From: Streptomyces prunicolor NBRC 13075
Lineage (GTDB): Bacteria; Actinomycetota; Actinomycetes; Streptomycetales; Streptomycetaceae
Length of the DNA stretch: 64,000 nt
Reading direction: 5' to 3'
Assembly: GCF_000367365.1 (NCBI RefSeq)
Contig: NZ_BARF01000004.1
Location: forward strand, 59,930 to 123,929
The notes beneath the pieces were generated by a model. That model was not told where the DNA came from. It worked only from the letters and a program-made list of their open reading frames with translations, and did not search any database. The translations under genes and the position numbers were made by a program. Positions within the stretch are counted from its first letter, which is position 1; each line of letters opens with the position of its first letter. Shown one piece after another: positions 1-9,262 of this stretch.

Positions 1-275
1 TGGCGGCGCAGCCACGCGGCCAGCGCGTCCCGGGTCGCCGTGTCGTGCGCGGCCAACGTGCACAACTCCAGGGCCAGTTGGCGCCGGATCGCCGCCTCGA
101 CAGGGTGCTCGCCCGGTGCGTTCGGAGGCCAGAGCCGGATCACCGCGGGGTCGGCACGGGCCGCCGTGTCCAGTACCCGGGCCAGATCGCGCCACGCGGG
201 GGATTCCGGGTCGGCGCCGCAGACGGTGATGGCCGACAGTAATGCTTCCTGTCCGTCCGAGGAGAAAGCGCGCAC
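1..275 (-). CDS. Hypothetical protein, 3' end outside window
   Basis: This reading frame runs leftward off the window edge with no stop in the 91 codons visible. The GTG start at 275 is supported by a good ribosome binding site (AAGGAG, 7 bases upstream). The visible part is helical and soluble-looking, with Trp, Arg and Leu patches (AWRDLARVLDTAARAD, AAIRRQLALELCTLAAHD), and has no signal peptide or membrane segment. I do not recognise the family. It is divergent from the SARP regulator, so it may be a target of that regulator or share its promoter region; that is inference from position only. Confidence 0.6.
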   Translation of the reverse strand, partial: MRAFSSDGQEALLSAITVCGADPESPAWRDLARVLDTAARADPAVIRLWPPNAPGEHPVEAAIRRQLALELCTLAAHDTATRDALAAWLRR

Positions 276-453
276 GTGGCAACTCCTTTCGATCCTGCCG
301 GAGTTACTCCCCACTGCGGACAAGAAGCGAACTAATGCAGATGTTTATCGGTCAATTTTGAGCTCATAGTGTCCTGTCGTGCTCGATTCTGCGGTGTCCA
401 TGACATTCTCGAATGCTCGGCAATCGCAGGCCCTACCGGCGGGGAGGACGCTG

Positions 454-3400
454 GTGGACTTCGAGATCAGGCTTTCGGGATCGGTGGAGATTCGGGCAGC
501 GAGTCGCCGTAGCGATCTCGGCTCGACAAAAACCAGGACGGCGCTCGCCTGCCTAGCCTGGGATGCGGGTCGCACGGTGAGCGTGGACGCCCTGATCCAC
601 CGTATCTGGGACGACCATCCGCCGGGCAAGCCGCGGGAAGCGCTGCACGTCCACATCTCCCGCATACGGAGCTCGCTGCGGATCGCCGGGGGTGACGCGC
701 CCGCGATCGTCAGCCGTACGAACTCGTACTCCCTGGAGGTCGATCCGGACCGGGTGGACCTGCGCTGTTACACCGGCTGCGTCGAGCGAGCCCGGTCCCT
801 GGGGGAGCGCGGGGACGAGGAAGCCGCCCTGCGCCAGCTGGACCGCGCGGACGGCCTCTGGCACGGCGAGCCGCTGGCCGGGATCACCGGGTCCTGGGCC
901 GAGCATCTGCGGGCCTCGGTCGAGGAGACCGGTCTCGCGGCGGCGATGACCCGGGCCGAGATCCTGCTCCGCGGCGGCAGGTTCACCGACGCCGTTCCGG
1001 TGCTCCTGCCCTTGGCCGAGGCGCATCCGGTGGACGAGGCCCTGGCCGAACGGCTGGCCATCGCCCTCTACGGCAGCAACCGGACGGCCGAGGCGACCCG
1101 ACTGCTGCAGCGGACGCGGCAACGGGTCGTCCGGGACATCGGTCTCGACGCGGGCCGAGGGCTGCACCGGGTCCACCAGGGAATCCTGGCGGGGACGCCC
1201 GCGGAGGAACTGTCCCCCCGCGCCGGGGCCGGGGCCAGGGCCGGTGCCGGGGCCGGGAAGAAGGCGTCCCACCGGCCGCCGCGCCGGGTGCCGGACAATC
1301 TGCCCCGCGATGTTCCGTGGGCCGGCCGGCGCGATGAGGTGCGGCGGCTCACCGCGGCGCTCTGCGAGGGACAGGGATCCTCGGACGTGGTCACCGTCGA
1401 AGCGATCCACGGCATGGGAGGCGTGGGCAAATCGAGCCTCGCCGTCCACCTGGCGCATCGATTACGGGACCGGTTCCCGGACGGCAGGATTTTTCTGCAT
1501 CTGGGTGGATATGCCGCCGACCGGACGCCACCGACCGCCACCCGGGCACTGACCGAACTGCTGCGGCTGGTCGGTATGGCCAGCAAGGAACTACCGCCTG
1601 AGCTGGACGAGTTGGTCGCGCTGTGGCGCTCGGTGACGCATGACCGCCGGATGCTGGTGATCCTCGACGACGCGACCTCCTCGGACCAGATCCGCCCGCT
1701 GCTGCCGGGCTCCTCCCCGACAGCGGTCATCGTGACCAGCCGCCGTCGGCTGCCGGGACTGCCCGGAGTACGGCCCGTCTCCCTGGACGTGCTGCCGGCC
1801 GAGGACGCGGCGGCGCTCTTCGCTCAGCGACTGGGGAGGGAGCGGGACACCGACCCGGCCGAGGTGGCCGAGATTGTCCGGATTTGCGGTTACCTTCCGC
1901 TGGCCATCGAGATCGCTGCGAGCCGACTGCTCGCCCGCCCTTCGTGGGCCACGTCGGACCTGTTGCGCCAGCTGAGCGGTACGGGCGGGCATCTTGCCCA
2001 ACTTCGTGACGTGGACCGGACGTTGACACATGTCTTCGCCGTCTCGTACGACGCACTGAATATCGAACAGCGGCTGGTCTTCCGCCGTATCGGACTGCAT
2101 GTGGGGGTGGAGTTCAGGCCGCCGGCGATTGCCGCGCTCACAGGATTCTCCTTGGAAACGGCCGAACGCGTACTCGAGGAGCTACTCGCTCACTATCTTG
2201 TGACAGAGCCTGTTCCGCTTCGTTTCGCCATGCATGATCTGTTGCGCGACTATGCGCGATCTTTGATCGAAGCCGGTGGTGGCGATTCGGATGACGATGT
2301 TCGGCAGGCCGGACAAAGGTTGGTGGATCACTACGTCCGGACCGCGGATCGGGCGGACCGGCTGGCCTATCCCTTTCGTTCGCGCACAGATCTCGACGTC
2401 GGCGATTCGGCCACTCGGCCGTCTCCGGAAATCGTCGACCCGCAGTTGGCTGAACAGTGGTTGATTGCCGAGTCGGCCAATCTTCTCGACACGCTGGACT
2501 GGCTTGAAAAGCATGGTACGGAACGTCAACTAGCCCTTTCTGTCCATGTGTTGGCGGGATTCCTGGACATGGAGGGGCACCTCGTCGAGGCCGAGCCGCT
2601 GCTGCGCCGCGCCGCCGCCCACTGGGACGCCGCAGGTGACAGCGTGGCCAGGGCGCGAGCGCTGCTCGACCTCTGCGCCGTGCACACCCACGGCTCCCGC
2701 TACGACGAGGCGATCGCGGCCGGGCGTGAGGCGCGGGACATCGCGCGGTCTCTCGGGGACAGGGAACTGGAGGGCGAGTGCGTTCACCAGATCTCGATCT
2801 CGCTGTGGCAGACGGGGCAGTACACGCTGGCCCGATCACTCCAGAAAGAATCTCTGGATTCTCTCCTGCAAACAGGCAATCGTCTCCGGATCGCGCGCTG
2901 TCGAAACCTGCTCGGCATCATCCATCTGCATCTGGCGGAGTATGACGAAGCATGGGCATGCTTCACTTCGGCCCTCGCTGATTTCACGGCAATAGAGTCT
3001 GAGCGCGGAAGGTATAGCGCGCTCAATAATTTGGCGGAAGTGAGTAAGAAAACCGGGCATCCAGAAGATGCCGAAATGGCTTATCGTCAGGCGATGGTCG
3101 TCGCGGATCGGATGGGTAATCCGAGGGACAAAGCGACGATCCGAATGAATATTGCTTCCGTCATGGACGAGCTCGGCAGAACCGATGAGGCTCTTGCCGT
3201 GTACGGAATGGCGCTGCCGATACTGCGAGACGTCAAAGACCGGCGGGCGGAGGCCATCGCCCTCACTCGAATCGGCAGGGCGCACCGTGCGGCAGGCCGT
3301 GTTGACGAGGCCCTGCGACACCATGTCGCCGCACTTGAAGTGGCACGTGCCATCCATGCGGCGGGCGAAGAGGTGGACGTCCTCTTCGACCTCGCCCTCG

Positions 3401-3552
3401 CGGAGCGGGACGCTGGGCTCGTGGCCCAGGCCGTGGCCCACCTTGAGGAGAGCCTCGCCGGCAGCAGAAACGTATCGGCCCCGGCCGAAGAGGCCCGGGC
3501 CACAGCGGCATTGTCCGCTCTTCGGGGCGACGTTACTGACGAGTCCAATTAG
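454..3552 (+). CDS. AfsR/SARP-family transcriptional regulator with NB-ARC and TPR domains
   Basis: This is a large SARP-type activator of about 1032 residues. An N-terminal winged-helix DNA-binding domain (residues 1-95) is followed by a bacterial transcriptional activation domain (about 95-250), a STAND/NB-ARC ATPase with P-loop GMGGVGKSS near residue 320, and a TPR region from about 690 to the end. Proteins of this build switch on secondary-metabolite or differentiation genes after ATP-dependent activation. I chose GTG 454 because GGGGAGG lies 6 bases upstream and VDFEIRL is where SARP domains usually start; the frame is open further up to GTG 379. An in-frame TTA codon lies at 1462-1464, so translation probably depends on the bldA tRNA. 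The last third has visibly more A/T at third positions than its neighbours. Confidence 0.9.
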   Translation: MDFEIRLSGSVEIRAASRRSDLGSTKTRTALACLAWDAGRTVSVDALIHRIWDDHPPGKPREALHVHISRIRSSLRIAGGDAPAIVSRTNSYSLEVDPDRVDLRCYTGCVERARSLGERGDEEAALRQLDRADGLWHGEPLAGITGSWAEHLRASVEETGLAAAMTRAEILLRGGRFTDAVPVLLPLAEAHPVDEALAERLAIALYGSNRTAEATRLLQRTRQRVVRDIGLDAGRGLHRVHQGILAGTPAEELSPRAGAGARAGAGAGKKASHRPPRRVPDNLPRDVPWAGRRDEVRRLTAALCEGQGSSDVVTVEAIHGMGGVGKSSLAVHLAHRLRDRFPDGRIFLHLGGYAADRTPPTATRALTELLRLVGMASKELPPELDELVALWRSVTHDRRMLVILDDATSSDQIRPLLPGSSPTAVIVTSRRRLPGLPGVRPVSLDVLPAEDAAALFAQRLGRERDTDPAEVAEIVRICGYLPLAIEIAASRLLARPSWATSDLLRQLSGTGGHLAQLRDVDRTLTHVFAVSYDALNIEQRLVFRRIGLHVGVEFRPPAIAALTGFSLETAERVLEELLAHYLVTEPVPLRFAMHDLLRDYARSLIEAGGGDSDDDVRQAGQRLVDHYVRTADRADRLAYPFRSRTDLDVGDSATRPSPEIVDPQLAEQWLIAESANLLDTLDWLEKHGTERQLALSVHVLAGFLDMEGHLVEAEPLLRRAAAHWDAAGDSVARARALLDLCAVHTHGSRYDEAIAAGREARDIARSLGDRELEGECVHQISISLWQTGQYTLARSLQKESLDSLLQTGNRLRIARCRNLLGIIHLHLAEYDEAWACFTSALADFTAIESERGRYSALNNLAEVSKKTGHPEDAEMAYRQAMVVADRMGNPRDKATIRMNIASVMDELGRTDEALAVYGMALPILRDVKDRRAEAIALTRIGRAHRAAGRVDEALRHHVAALEVARAIHAAGEEVDVLFDLALAERDAGLVAQAVAHLEESLAGSRNVSAPAEEARATAALSALRGDVTDESN

Positions 3553-4173
3553 AGCGGCCCGATGCGCTGATCAACTCGTGCCGCCTCAAGGCTTCCATTC
3601 AGTCGCGGCATCGGTATTGTTGCTCCCCCGCGGAGGCGCTGGGTCCGTCACCTTGGACCGGAGCCCCACCTCTCCCCACCTCGCCTGCGCATCAGACGTT
3701 GTCCGAGCTAGCTGAGAGAATGTAATGCCAGTAATTATCGCGAAATGCATTCTGGGTATTCACGCGCTCACTTGCATTGCGTACGTAATAATATCCGGGC
3801 TGAGTGCAAACGGCTTGACGCTGTAAGGGACCCGGTGTCCGGTGCCTACCGCCGACGTGCGGTCGGGTGCCGGACATCGGCCCCGGACGCGGCCGCCGGG
3901 CGGTAACTCCGGGTGGCGCTGCATGGGTTGGTACGGAGGAGCCCGCCGGTTGACTCGACCGTTGATCGACTCGTTACGCGAGAGCCGGCGCCCGCGTCGA
4001 GAACATCGCCCGCATCGAGGTCGCGTGCCGCAGGCGAACATCGGTCCGAACGAGTGGACTCGCCGGGAGGCTTATCGCAGGAGAGGAGGACCTCCCACCG
4101 GATTCCGGATGGTGGCGTGGCGGCCCTGGAAACGGCCCCACCCCCAGCCCCGATCCGGAAGAAGCGCCCCCAC
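3553..4173. other. Intergenic region without a convincing gene
   Basis: These 620 bases separate the SARP gene from the serine hydrolase gene. No frame looks coding on either strand. A patch at about 3710-3800 is strikingly A/T-rich for this genome, and a TTGACG hexamer at 3815-3820 is not followed by a clear -10 box. It may hold the promoter of the hydrolase or be a decayed insertion; I see nothing that decides it. Confidence 0.5.
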
Positions 4174-5415
4174 ATGCGACGTACCCCCACCCGACGCCTC
4201 CTGGCAGCCGCGCTGCTGGTCGCGTCCGTACTGGCCGCCCCGGTGGTGGCGACCTCCGCCACCGCCGCCGGCACCCCCACCGGTGTGGTCCACCCCCTGG
4301 GCATCGACCCGCACGACGGGCACGACCACGCCCCCTGCTCCTCCAACGGCCTAGGCCACGGCGTAACCGCCCGCCTCGACAAGGCCATCGCGGACGTCCG
4401 TAAGCAGGCCGCCATCCCCGGTGTCGCCGTCGGGCTGTGGATGCCGGGCAAGGGGTGTTACGTCCGGGCGACCGGTGTCGCCGACAAGGTCACGCGGCAG
4501 CCGATGAGCACCGACTTCTACTCGCGGATCGGCAGCGAGACCAAGACCTTCACGGTCACCGCGCTGCTCCAGCTCGTCGACGAGCGGCGGATCGGGCTCG
4601 ACGACCCGATCTCGCGCTACGTCCACGGCGTACCGAACGGCCGTCACATCACCCTGCGCCACCTGGCCGAGATGCGCAGCGGGCTGTTCCCGTACAGCGC
4701 GGACGCCGACTTCGCGCACGACCTGCTGAGCGATCCGACCCGCTCGTTCACCCCGCGGGAGCTGCTCGCGTACGGCTACAAGCACCGCAACACCGCCGCG
4801 CCGGGCAAGGTGTTCGTCTACAACAACAGCAACCTGGTCCTGCTCGGCCTGGTGATCGAGAAGGTCACCGGCCACCACGTCGCCGACGTCATCAACCGGC
4901 GGGTGCTGCGCCCCGCCCACCTGGACCAGACGCTGTTCCCCGACGGCCCGAACGTCCGCGAGTTCCCCGAGCCGCACGCCCACGGCTACACCAACCAGAC
5001 GCTGACCGGCGCGGTCGCCGACTCCACTGACTGGAACCCGAGTTGGGCCTGGTCGGCCGGCGCGATGATCTCGACCATGCACGACCTGCGCAGCTGGGCG
5101 AAGACCGTCGCCACCGGGGAACTGCTCAGCCCCGAGACCCAGAAGCAGCGCCTGAAGACGCTGCCGACCGGATTCCCCGGCCTCACCTACGGCCTCGGCA
5201 TCTTCGAGACCGGCGGCTGGATCGGGCACAACGGTTCCATCCCGGGCTACGAGTCCGTGACCGTCTACCTCCCCGCCCTCAAGGCGACCCTGGTCGTGCT
5301 GATCAACACCGACATCACCACCGGGGGCCAGGAGCCGTCCACCCTGCTCGCCCGCGCGATCACGCAGATCGCCACCCCCGGTCACGTCTACGACGGCTCG
5401 ACCCCCACGCGCTAG
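4174..5415 (+). CDS. Secreted serine hydrolase, class C beta-lactamase / D-Ala-D-Ala carboxypeptidase family
   Basis: The 413-residue protein has a Sec-type signal peptide (MRRTPTRR followed by a hydrophobic stretch ending near ATSATAAG, about residue 33). The S12 fold is shown by the SxxK motif S121-E-T-K124, the YxN motif Y216-N-N218 and the HxG motif H352-N-G354. Members cleave D-amino-acid peptides or esters outside the cell; some hydrolyse beta-lactams, but this branch (EstB/alkaline D-peptidase type) often does not. The ATG at 4174 is preferred because it begins the signal peptide, although the frame is open upstream. A strong hairpin lies directly downstream. Confidence 0.88.
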   Translation: MRRTPTRRLLAAALLVASVLAAPVVATSATAAGTPTGVVHPLGIDPHDGHDHAPCSSNGLGHGVTARLDKAIADVRKQAAIPGVAVGLWMPGKGCYVRATGVADKVTRQPMSTDFYSRIGSETKTFTVTALLQLVDERRIGLDDPISRYVHGVPNGRHITLRHLAEMRSGLFPYSADADFAHDLLSDPTRSFTPRELLAYGYKHRNTAAPGKVFVYNNSNLVLLGLVIEKVTGHHVADVINRRVLRPAHLDQTLFPDGPNVREFPEPHAHGYTNQTLTGAVADSTDWNPSWAWSAGAMISTMHDLRSWAKTVATGELLSPETQKQRLKTLPTGFPGLTYGLGIFETGGWIGHNGSIPGYESVTVYLPALKATLVVLINTDITTGGQEPSTLLARAITQIATPGHVYDGSTPTR

Positions 5416-5439
5416 AGACGTCCCGCCCTGAACGACACT

Positions 5440-5470
5440 GAAACCCCGGGTCGACACGACCCGGGGTTTC
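5440..5470 (+). terminator. Stem-loop terminator
   Basis: A perfect 14-base inverted repeat (arm GAAACCCCGGGTCG) with a 3-base loop starts 25 bases after the serine hydrolase stop. There is no U-tract, which is usual for Streptomyces terminators. The next gene's ATG begins 2 bases after the hairpin, so that gene either has its own promoter inside this region or depends on read-through. Confidence 0.75.
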
Positions 5471-5472
5471 GC

Positions 5473-6237
5473 ATGAGCGGGCAGTGGGTGACTGTGGCAG
5501 CCGAACCAACCGAACCAACCGAACCAACCGGATCAACAGAACGGACCGACCACCACGTTCCGTTGACGCTACGACGGCGCCCCTCGCACCCGAACGCCGC
5601 AGTCCTGGTCCTGCACGGCGGCGAGGAGAAGAGTGAACGCCCCGCCCGCCCCTGGCAGTTGGCCGCGTTGCGCATGGGCCCGGTCGTACGCGCGGTGATC
5701 GCCGCGCTCCCGGGCGAGCAGGACGTCCTGGTCGCCCAGGCCCGTTACCGCCTCCGCGGCTGGAACGGCGACCGTGCCGACCCGGCCCGGGACACCCTCC
5801 GCGCGCTGGACGCCCTCGCCGAACTCGCCGGCCCCGTGCCGACCGTGCTGCTCGGCCACTCCATGGGCGGCCGGGCCGCGCTGTACGCCGCCGGTCATCC
5901 ACTGGTGCGAGGCGTGGTCGCCCTCGCCCCGTGGTGGCCACCGGCCGAACCGGTCGACCAGACGGCGGGCCGCCACATCATCGCCCTGCACGGCGAACGC
6001 GACCACGTCACCTCGCCCACCGAGACGGCCGAGTGCGTACGGCGGGCTCGGGACGAGGGGGCGGCGGCGCGGGCCGGCATGGCGGTCATCGGCGGCGGCG
6101 ACCACGGGATGCTGCGCCGCCACGGCCTCTGGCATCACACGACTGCTGCGCTGGTCGCCCATCTGCTCGACCCCGGGTCTGCCCCGGACCCCTTGCCTGA
6201 GGGGTGTTACGGGGTGGGGGAGTTTCCGGTGCTCTGA
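5473..6237 (+). CDS. Alpha/beta hydrolase
   Basis: The 254-residue protein carries the nucleophile elbow GHSMGG (Ser at about residue 130), an acidic residue in HGERDHV and a late histidine in GGGDHGML, a plausible Ser-Asp-His triad. It resembles dienelactone-hydrolase-like or small esterase proteins with no signal peptide, so it is probably cytoplasmic; the substrate is unknown. The first 25 residues include EPTEPTEPT, encoded by a 9-base tandem repeat (CCGAACCAA), and look unlike the family core. GTG at 5488 is an alternative start. Confidence 0.75.
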   Translation: MSGQWVTVAAEPTEPTEPTGSTERTDHHVPLTLRRRPSHPNAAVLVLHGGEEKSERPARPWQLAALRMGPVVRAVIAALPGEQDVLVAQARYRLRGWNGDRADPARDTLRALDALAELAGPVPTVLLGHSMGGRAALYAAGHPLVRGVVALAPWWPPAEPVDQTAGRHIIALHGERDHVTSPTETAECVRRARDEGAAARAGMAVIGGGDHGMLRRHGLWHHTTAALVAHLLDPGSAPDPLPEGCYGVGEFPVL

Positions 6238-6290
6238 GCCTCGGCCTGATTTCCTATCGGTTGACCGGTCAGGGAACAGCTCCTCGGGAC

Positions 6291-6410
6291 TCATGCCGAC
6301 AGTCCCAACTGCTCGAAGTGGTCACCGGGATACCGGTAGTCGTAGTCGACGCCGCGCGCTGCGAACTCGGCAGCCCGGCGTCGTTCACGCTGTACGGGGG
6401 TGAGTCGCAT
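6291..6410 (-). CDS. Small conserved-looking protein, 39 residues
   Basis: A 39-codon frame encodes a basic, Arg-rich start (MRLTPVQRERRRAAEF) and an aromatic, acidic end (GVDYDYRYPGDHFEQL GLSA). The amino-acid pattern looks like a real protein, and from memory similar mini-proteins occur beside GntR regulators in Streptomyces; I could not check this. The ribosome binding site is weak, and the frame continues upstream without a better start. Its start faces the GntR gene, so the two are divergent. Confidence 0.45.
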   Translation of the reverse strand: MRLTPVQRERRRAAEFAARGVDYDYRYPGDHFEQLGLSA

Positions 6411-6469
6411 GGTCTCTGCGGCTCGGAAGATCTCGCGGGCCGGATGACGCGATCGTCCACGGCGGGCCA

Positions 6470-6706
6470 GTGCCGGTATACGTGCAGATCGCCGGAGTAC
6501 TGCGCGCCCGCATCAAGCGCGGCGACTGGCAGCCCATGCGGCCCCTGCCAGGCGAGCAGCGCCTCGCCGACGAATTCGGCGTCGCCCGCATGACCGCCCG
6601 GAAAGCCGTCCGCGTGCTCGCCGACGAGGGGACCGTGTTCGTCGTCCCCCAGCGCGGCGCGTTCGTCTCCGCCGAGCCGGCCAGCAGCGAGGGCGGGGGC
6701 GCGTAG
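6470..6706 (+). CDS. GntR-family transcriptional regulator, short form
   Basis: This 78-residue protein is essentially one GntR winged helix-turn-helix: an N-terminal YVQIAGVLRARI helix, the recognition core LADEFGVARMTARKAVRVL, and a wing ending in FVVPQRGAFV. There is no effector domain, typical of short regulators in Streptomyces accessory elements. The frame is open upstream to 6404 and encodes DDAIVHGGP, which fits the usual N-terminus of such regulators, but no ATG, GTG or TTG is found there; GTG 6470 is the first usable start. The true 5' end may therefore be damaged. It lies convergent to the RiPP operon, across a shared terminator. Confidence 0.72.
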   Translation: MPVYVQIAGVLRARIKRGDWQPMRPLPGEQRLADEFGVARMTARKAVRVLADEGTVFVVPQRGAFVSAEPASSEGGGA

Positions 6707-6712
6707 CAGAGC

Positions 6713-6754
6713 GCCCCGCCCGTCCGCCACGGGGGAACGACGGACAGACGGGGC
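6713..6754. terminator. Bidirectional stem-loop between convergent genes
   Basis: Arms GCCCCGCCCGTCC (6713-6725) and GGACAGACGGGGC (6742-6754) pair with two imperfect positions across a 16-base loop. It sits between the GntR gene and the end of the methyltransferase gene and can serve both strands. Confidence 0.6.
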
Positions 6755-6777
6755 AGTGTGGGGGCGTCAGCTCGCGG

Positions 6778-7899
6778 CTACGCCCAGGTGAGCCGTTGAC
6801 CGTCAGGGCCGACGTGCAGCCGCATCCGGTCGGCCGATGGTCGCCCGTCCGCCTGCCACTGCGTGACGCGTTCGGCGATCTGATCCCACAGGCTCGCTGG
6901 GCCGCCCTGCCGGACCATCCACCGCGCGCCGTCCCGGAAGACGACCGCCCACGATTCGGCGTCCACGTCGATCACGACGTGTTCCGTCCGGCCGTCCCGT
7001 TCCAGCGTGAGGCGCTGCGCGCGGGGCGCGGCGAACTGCGCGACGAACCGGGCCGTCCAGTCGTCGAGCACGTCCGCGCCGAATTCCGTGGGTATGGCGT
7101 CGCCCTCGCTGAGATTCGGCAGCATCCCGAACGGGGGCGGAAGGTGCGGGCGGGCCAGCATGAACGAGACCTGCCCGCCGAGAACCGGACCGCTGGCCGT
7201 GCCGTCGTCGGCGACCGTCAGCCGTACGAGTTCGGATGCGTGCATCCATCCGCCGACCGTGACCAGGACCTCACCGTCGGGTCGGGTCTGCGCGAGCCAG
7301 TCGGCCGGCACGGTGTGCACGCCGCATGTCACGATCACCCGGTCATACGGGCCGCTCTCCTTGCAGCCCGCCAGGCCGTCACCGACTACGCGAACAGGCC
7401 AGTACCCGGCGCCCGCGAGCGCCATTCCTGCGCGGGCGGACACCTCCGCGTCAACCTCGACCGTGGTCACGTTGTCCTCGCCGACGACGTGGGAGAGCAG
7501 CGCGGTTGAGTAGCCCGTGCCCGTGCCGATTTCCAGAACGCGCGTCCCTTCGGTCGCCCGCAGCTCTTCGAGCATTCGCACGACCAGACTCGGCAGGGTG
7601 GACGACGAGGAGGGGGCCGCCGCGATGCGCCCCTCGACCTGGTCGGGGAAGACGCCCCCGGCCACCTGTGTCACGAGGGTGTCGTCTTCGTAGATCCGCG
7701 TGAGACCGGCCGCAGAGTCGCCGGACGCGGGCCGGTACCAGCCGCCGTCTTCGTACTCGAACCAGCCGCGCGCGAGGAACGCCTCGCGGGGCACGGACAA
7801 CACGGCCGCTTCCCATTCGGGGCTGCGTAGTGCGCCCGCCTTGGTCAGGTGCCGCGCGAGGTCGGCGCGTAGGTGTTCCGAGGGCAGGGGGTCAGTCAT
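6778..7899 (-). CDS. tgmC: ATP-grasp peptide maturase system methyltransferase (PIMT-like)
   Basis: This 373-residue protein is a protein-L-isoaspartate O-methyltransferase homologue: SAM-binding motif [17 protein letters not shown] lies near residues 120-136, preceded by the PIMT-type segment VTQVAGG...[10 protein letters not shown]. In RiPP clusters such enzymes methylate an Asp side chain of the ligase-modified peptide, which then cyclises to an aspartimide (known for fuscimiditide-type graspetides). The C-terminal 130 residues are an extra domain typical of this RiPP branch, not of housekeeping PIMT. The start ATG overlaps the end of the ATP-grasp gene by 8 bases, so the two are translationally coupled. 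Last gene of the cluster. Confidence 0.9.
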   Translation of the reverse strand: MTDPLPSEHLRADLARHLTKAGALRSPEWEAAVLSVPREAFLARGWFEYEDGGWYRPASGDSAAGLTRIYEDDTLVTQVAGGVFPDQVEGRIAAAPSSSSTLPSLVVRMLEELRATEGTRVLEIGTGTGYSTALLSHVVGEDNVTTVEVDAEVSARAGMALAGAGYWPVRVVGDGLAGCKESGPYDRVIVTCGVHTVPADWLAQTRPDGEVLVTVGGWMHASELVRLTVADDGTASGPVLGGQVSFMLARPHLPPPFGMLPNLSEGDAIPTEFGADVLDDWTARFVAQFAAPRAQRLTLERDGRTEHVVIDVDAESWAVVFRDGARWMVRQGGPASLWDQIAERVTQWQADGRPSADRMRLHVGPDGQRLTWA

Positions 7900-8851
7900 G
7901 ATGGCTCGCTCCGTTCTCCAACAGGTCTGCGATTGCGCTTGTGATCGGCAGTCCGGCCACGTCTTCGAGCCACGCCCATTGGCCGTTGGGGTTGCACTCC
8001 AGAAACCACCATGCGCCGTCCGGGGTCACGGCGAAGTCGAAGGCGCCGAAGCTCAGCCCGAAGTCTGCGAGGAACCGCACCAGAGCGCCGCGTATCCAGT
8101 CCGGGCAGGCGACCGGCTCATAGGCGAGGCTCTGATATTCCGCTCGCCAGTCGACGACGCCGGGCGGCGCCGTTATAAGGGCGCTGAACACCTGCTCGCC
8201 GACGACGACCGCGCGCACGTCGGCCACCTTGGGCACCTGGGCTTGGAACAGGTGCGCACTGTGGCTCACCGCGCCGTCGATCTCGCCCGCCTCGACGGGC
8301 GCGGCCCAGATTCCGGCAGGCTCGCCCTCGATGTCGTACGCCCCGGCGTGCAAAGGCTTGTAGATGGTCGGCTGCTCGGCGCAGAACGCCTTGGCCTCCA
8401 TCGGGTCGTTCGTGATCAGGGTGGCGGGGAGCGTGAGCCCTACCCGTGTCGCCGCGTCCAACTGCGCGGGCTTGTACTCGGCCCGCGCGATGGCCTGCGG
8501 GTGGCTCAGGTACAGACACCCCGGCAGCGCGCCCAGCACGCCGCCCAGGCCGCGCCGGTTCTCCTGCGCGGCGAACCGGGCGGACTGCTCGCCGCTGTCC
8601 GTCGGGTAGACGTTGGGGCGACGGTGGTACAGGGAGCGCACGGCGGATAAGTCGGCCGTACGCTCCCCAACCGTGAGCCGTCCGCCCCATCCGCCCGCCC
8701 CGGCACGTGCGGCGAGCACCGCCGGGGCGGGAAAGTCCCGTCCGGGATCGAACCGGAGGACGGACACCCGGCGCCGGTTCAATTCCGCGATGACCAGATC
8801 AGCGGTTGCGTCCTCATACTGCGTACAGACCAGTACCGGGCGTCCGTCCAT
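7892..8851 (-). CDS. tgmB: ATP-grasp ribosomal peptide maturase
   Basis: The 319-residue ligase belongs to the SAV_5884-type ATP-grasp branch (graspetide/microviridin ligase fold). The family signatures are [10 protein letters not shown] in the ATP-grasp core, [12 protein letters not shown] and the C-terminal metal/ATP motif [12 protein letters not shown] near residues 285-296. It is expected to join side-chain carboxylates of the precursor to Thr/Ser or Lys side chains as omega-ester or omega-amide crosslinks, using ATP. It starts 11 bases after the precursor stop and overlaps the methyltransferase by 8 bases. The N-terminal 120 residues form the pre-ATP-grasp domain that binds the leader. 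Confidence 0.92.
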   Translation of the reverse strand: MDGRPVLVCTQYEDATADLVIAELNRRRVSVLRFDPGRDFPAPAVLAARAGAGGWGGRLTVGERTADLSAVRSLYHRRPNVYPTDSGEQSARFAAQENRRGLGGVLGALPGCLYLSHPQAIARAEYKPAQLDAATRVGLTLPATLITNDPMEAKAFCAEQPTIYKPLHAGAYDIEGEPAGIWAAPVEAGEIDGAVSHSAHLFQAQVPKVADVRAVVVGEQVFSALITAPPGVVDWRAEYQSLAYEPVACPDWIRGALVRFLADFGLSFGAFDFAVTPDGAWWFLECNPNGQWAWLEDVAGLPITSAIADLLENGASHHD

Positions 8852-8862
8852 GGCTCTACCCC

Positions 8863-9135
8863 CTAGTCCTGTGTCGCATCGTGGCCGGAGTCGGCGTCTA
8901 CCTTGCCGTCCTTGCCGACCTGCGTGGGCGGGTAGGTGTTCACGCTCGTACCGTGCTTGCCGAGTTCAGCCGGCGTCATCGCTCCGTCCTCCCCGACCCA
9001 TCGGCCGGTCTGCGTTGCCGGGTCGACGCCCGCGTACTGCCACGACGAGGGGGAACCGTTGCGCAGCGGGGCCATACGGCGCAGCCCCCACGGGGCTTGG
9101 GTGGCCGTCTGCGTACCTGCGGGGCTTGTCTGCAA
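8863..9135 (-). CDS. tgmA: Precursor peptide of an ATP-grasp-modified RiPP
   Basis: The 90-residue peptide starts at TTG 9135, chosen because an excellent AAGGAGGAG lies just upstream. The leader contains PWGLRRMAPL, the conserved leader motif of ATP-grasp target peptides, followed by YAGVDPATQTGRW. The C-terminal part KHGTSVNTYPPTQ then a Lys/Asp-rich tail ending DATQD holds the candidate Thr donors and Asp acceptors for crosslinks. It is immediately followed by the ligase and the methyltransferase. A longer in-frame extension (to 9300) has no ribosome binding site and crosses the hairpin, so it was not used. Confidence 0.88.
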   Translation of the reverse strand: MQTSPAGTQTATQAPWGLRRMAPLRNGSPSSWQYAGVDPATQTGRWVGEDGAMTPAELGKHGTSVNTYPPTQVGKDGKVDADSGHDATQD

Positions 9136-9262
9136 GTCTCCTCCTTGATTGCTTCGAACGGTGCTTGTGGTGCAGGACCCGCCCCGGCAGGCGCTCGACC
9201 TGTCCAAGGGTTGCGGGCGGATGATCCGCCGGGGCGGGAGTCTTCGGGGGGTGACCGCTCCT

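Noticed and set aside
40..369. A 109-codon plus-strand frame at the left edge
   Set aside because: The minus-strand frame there has a good ribosome site and better composition; the plus frame does not.
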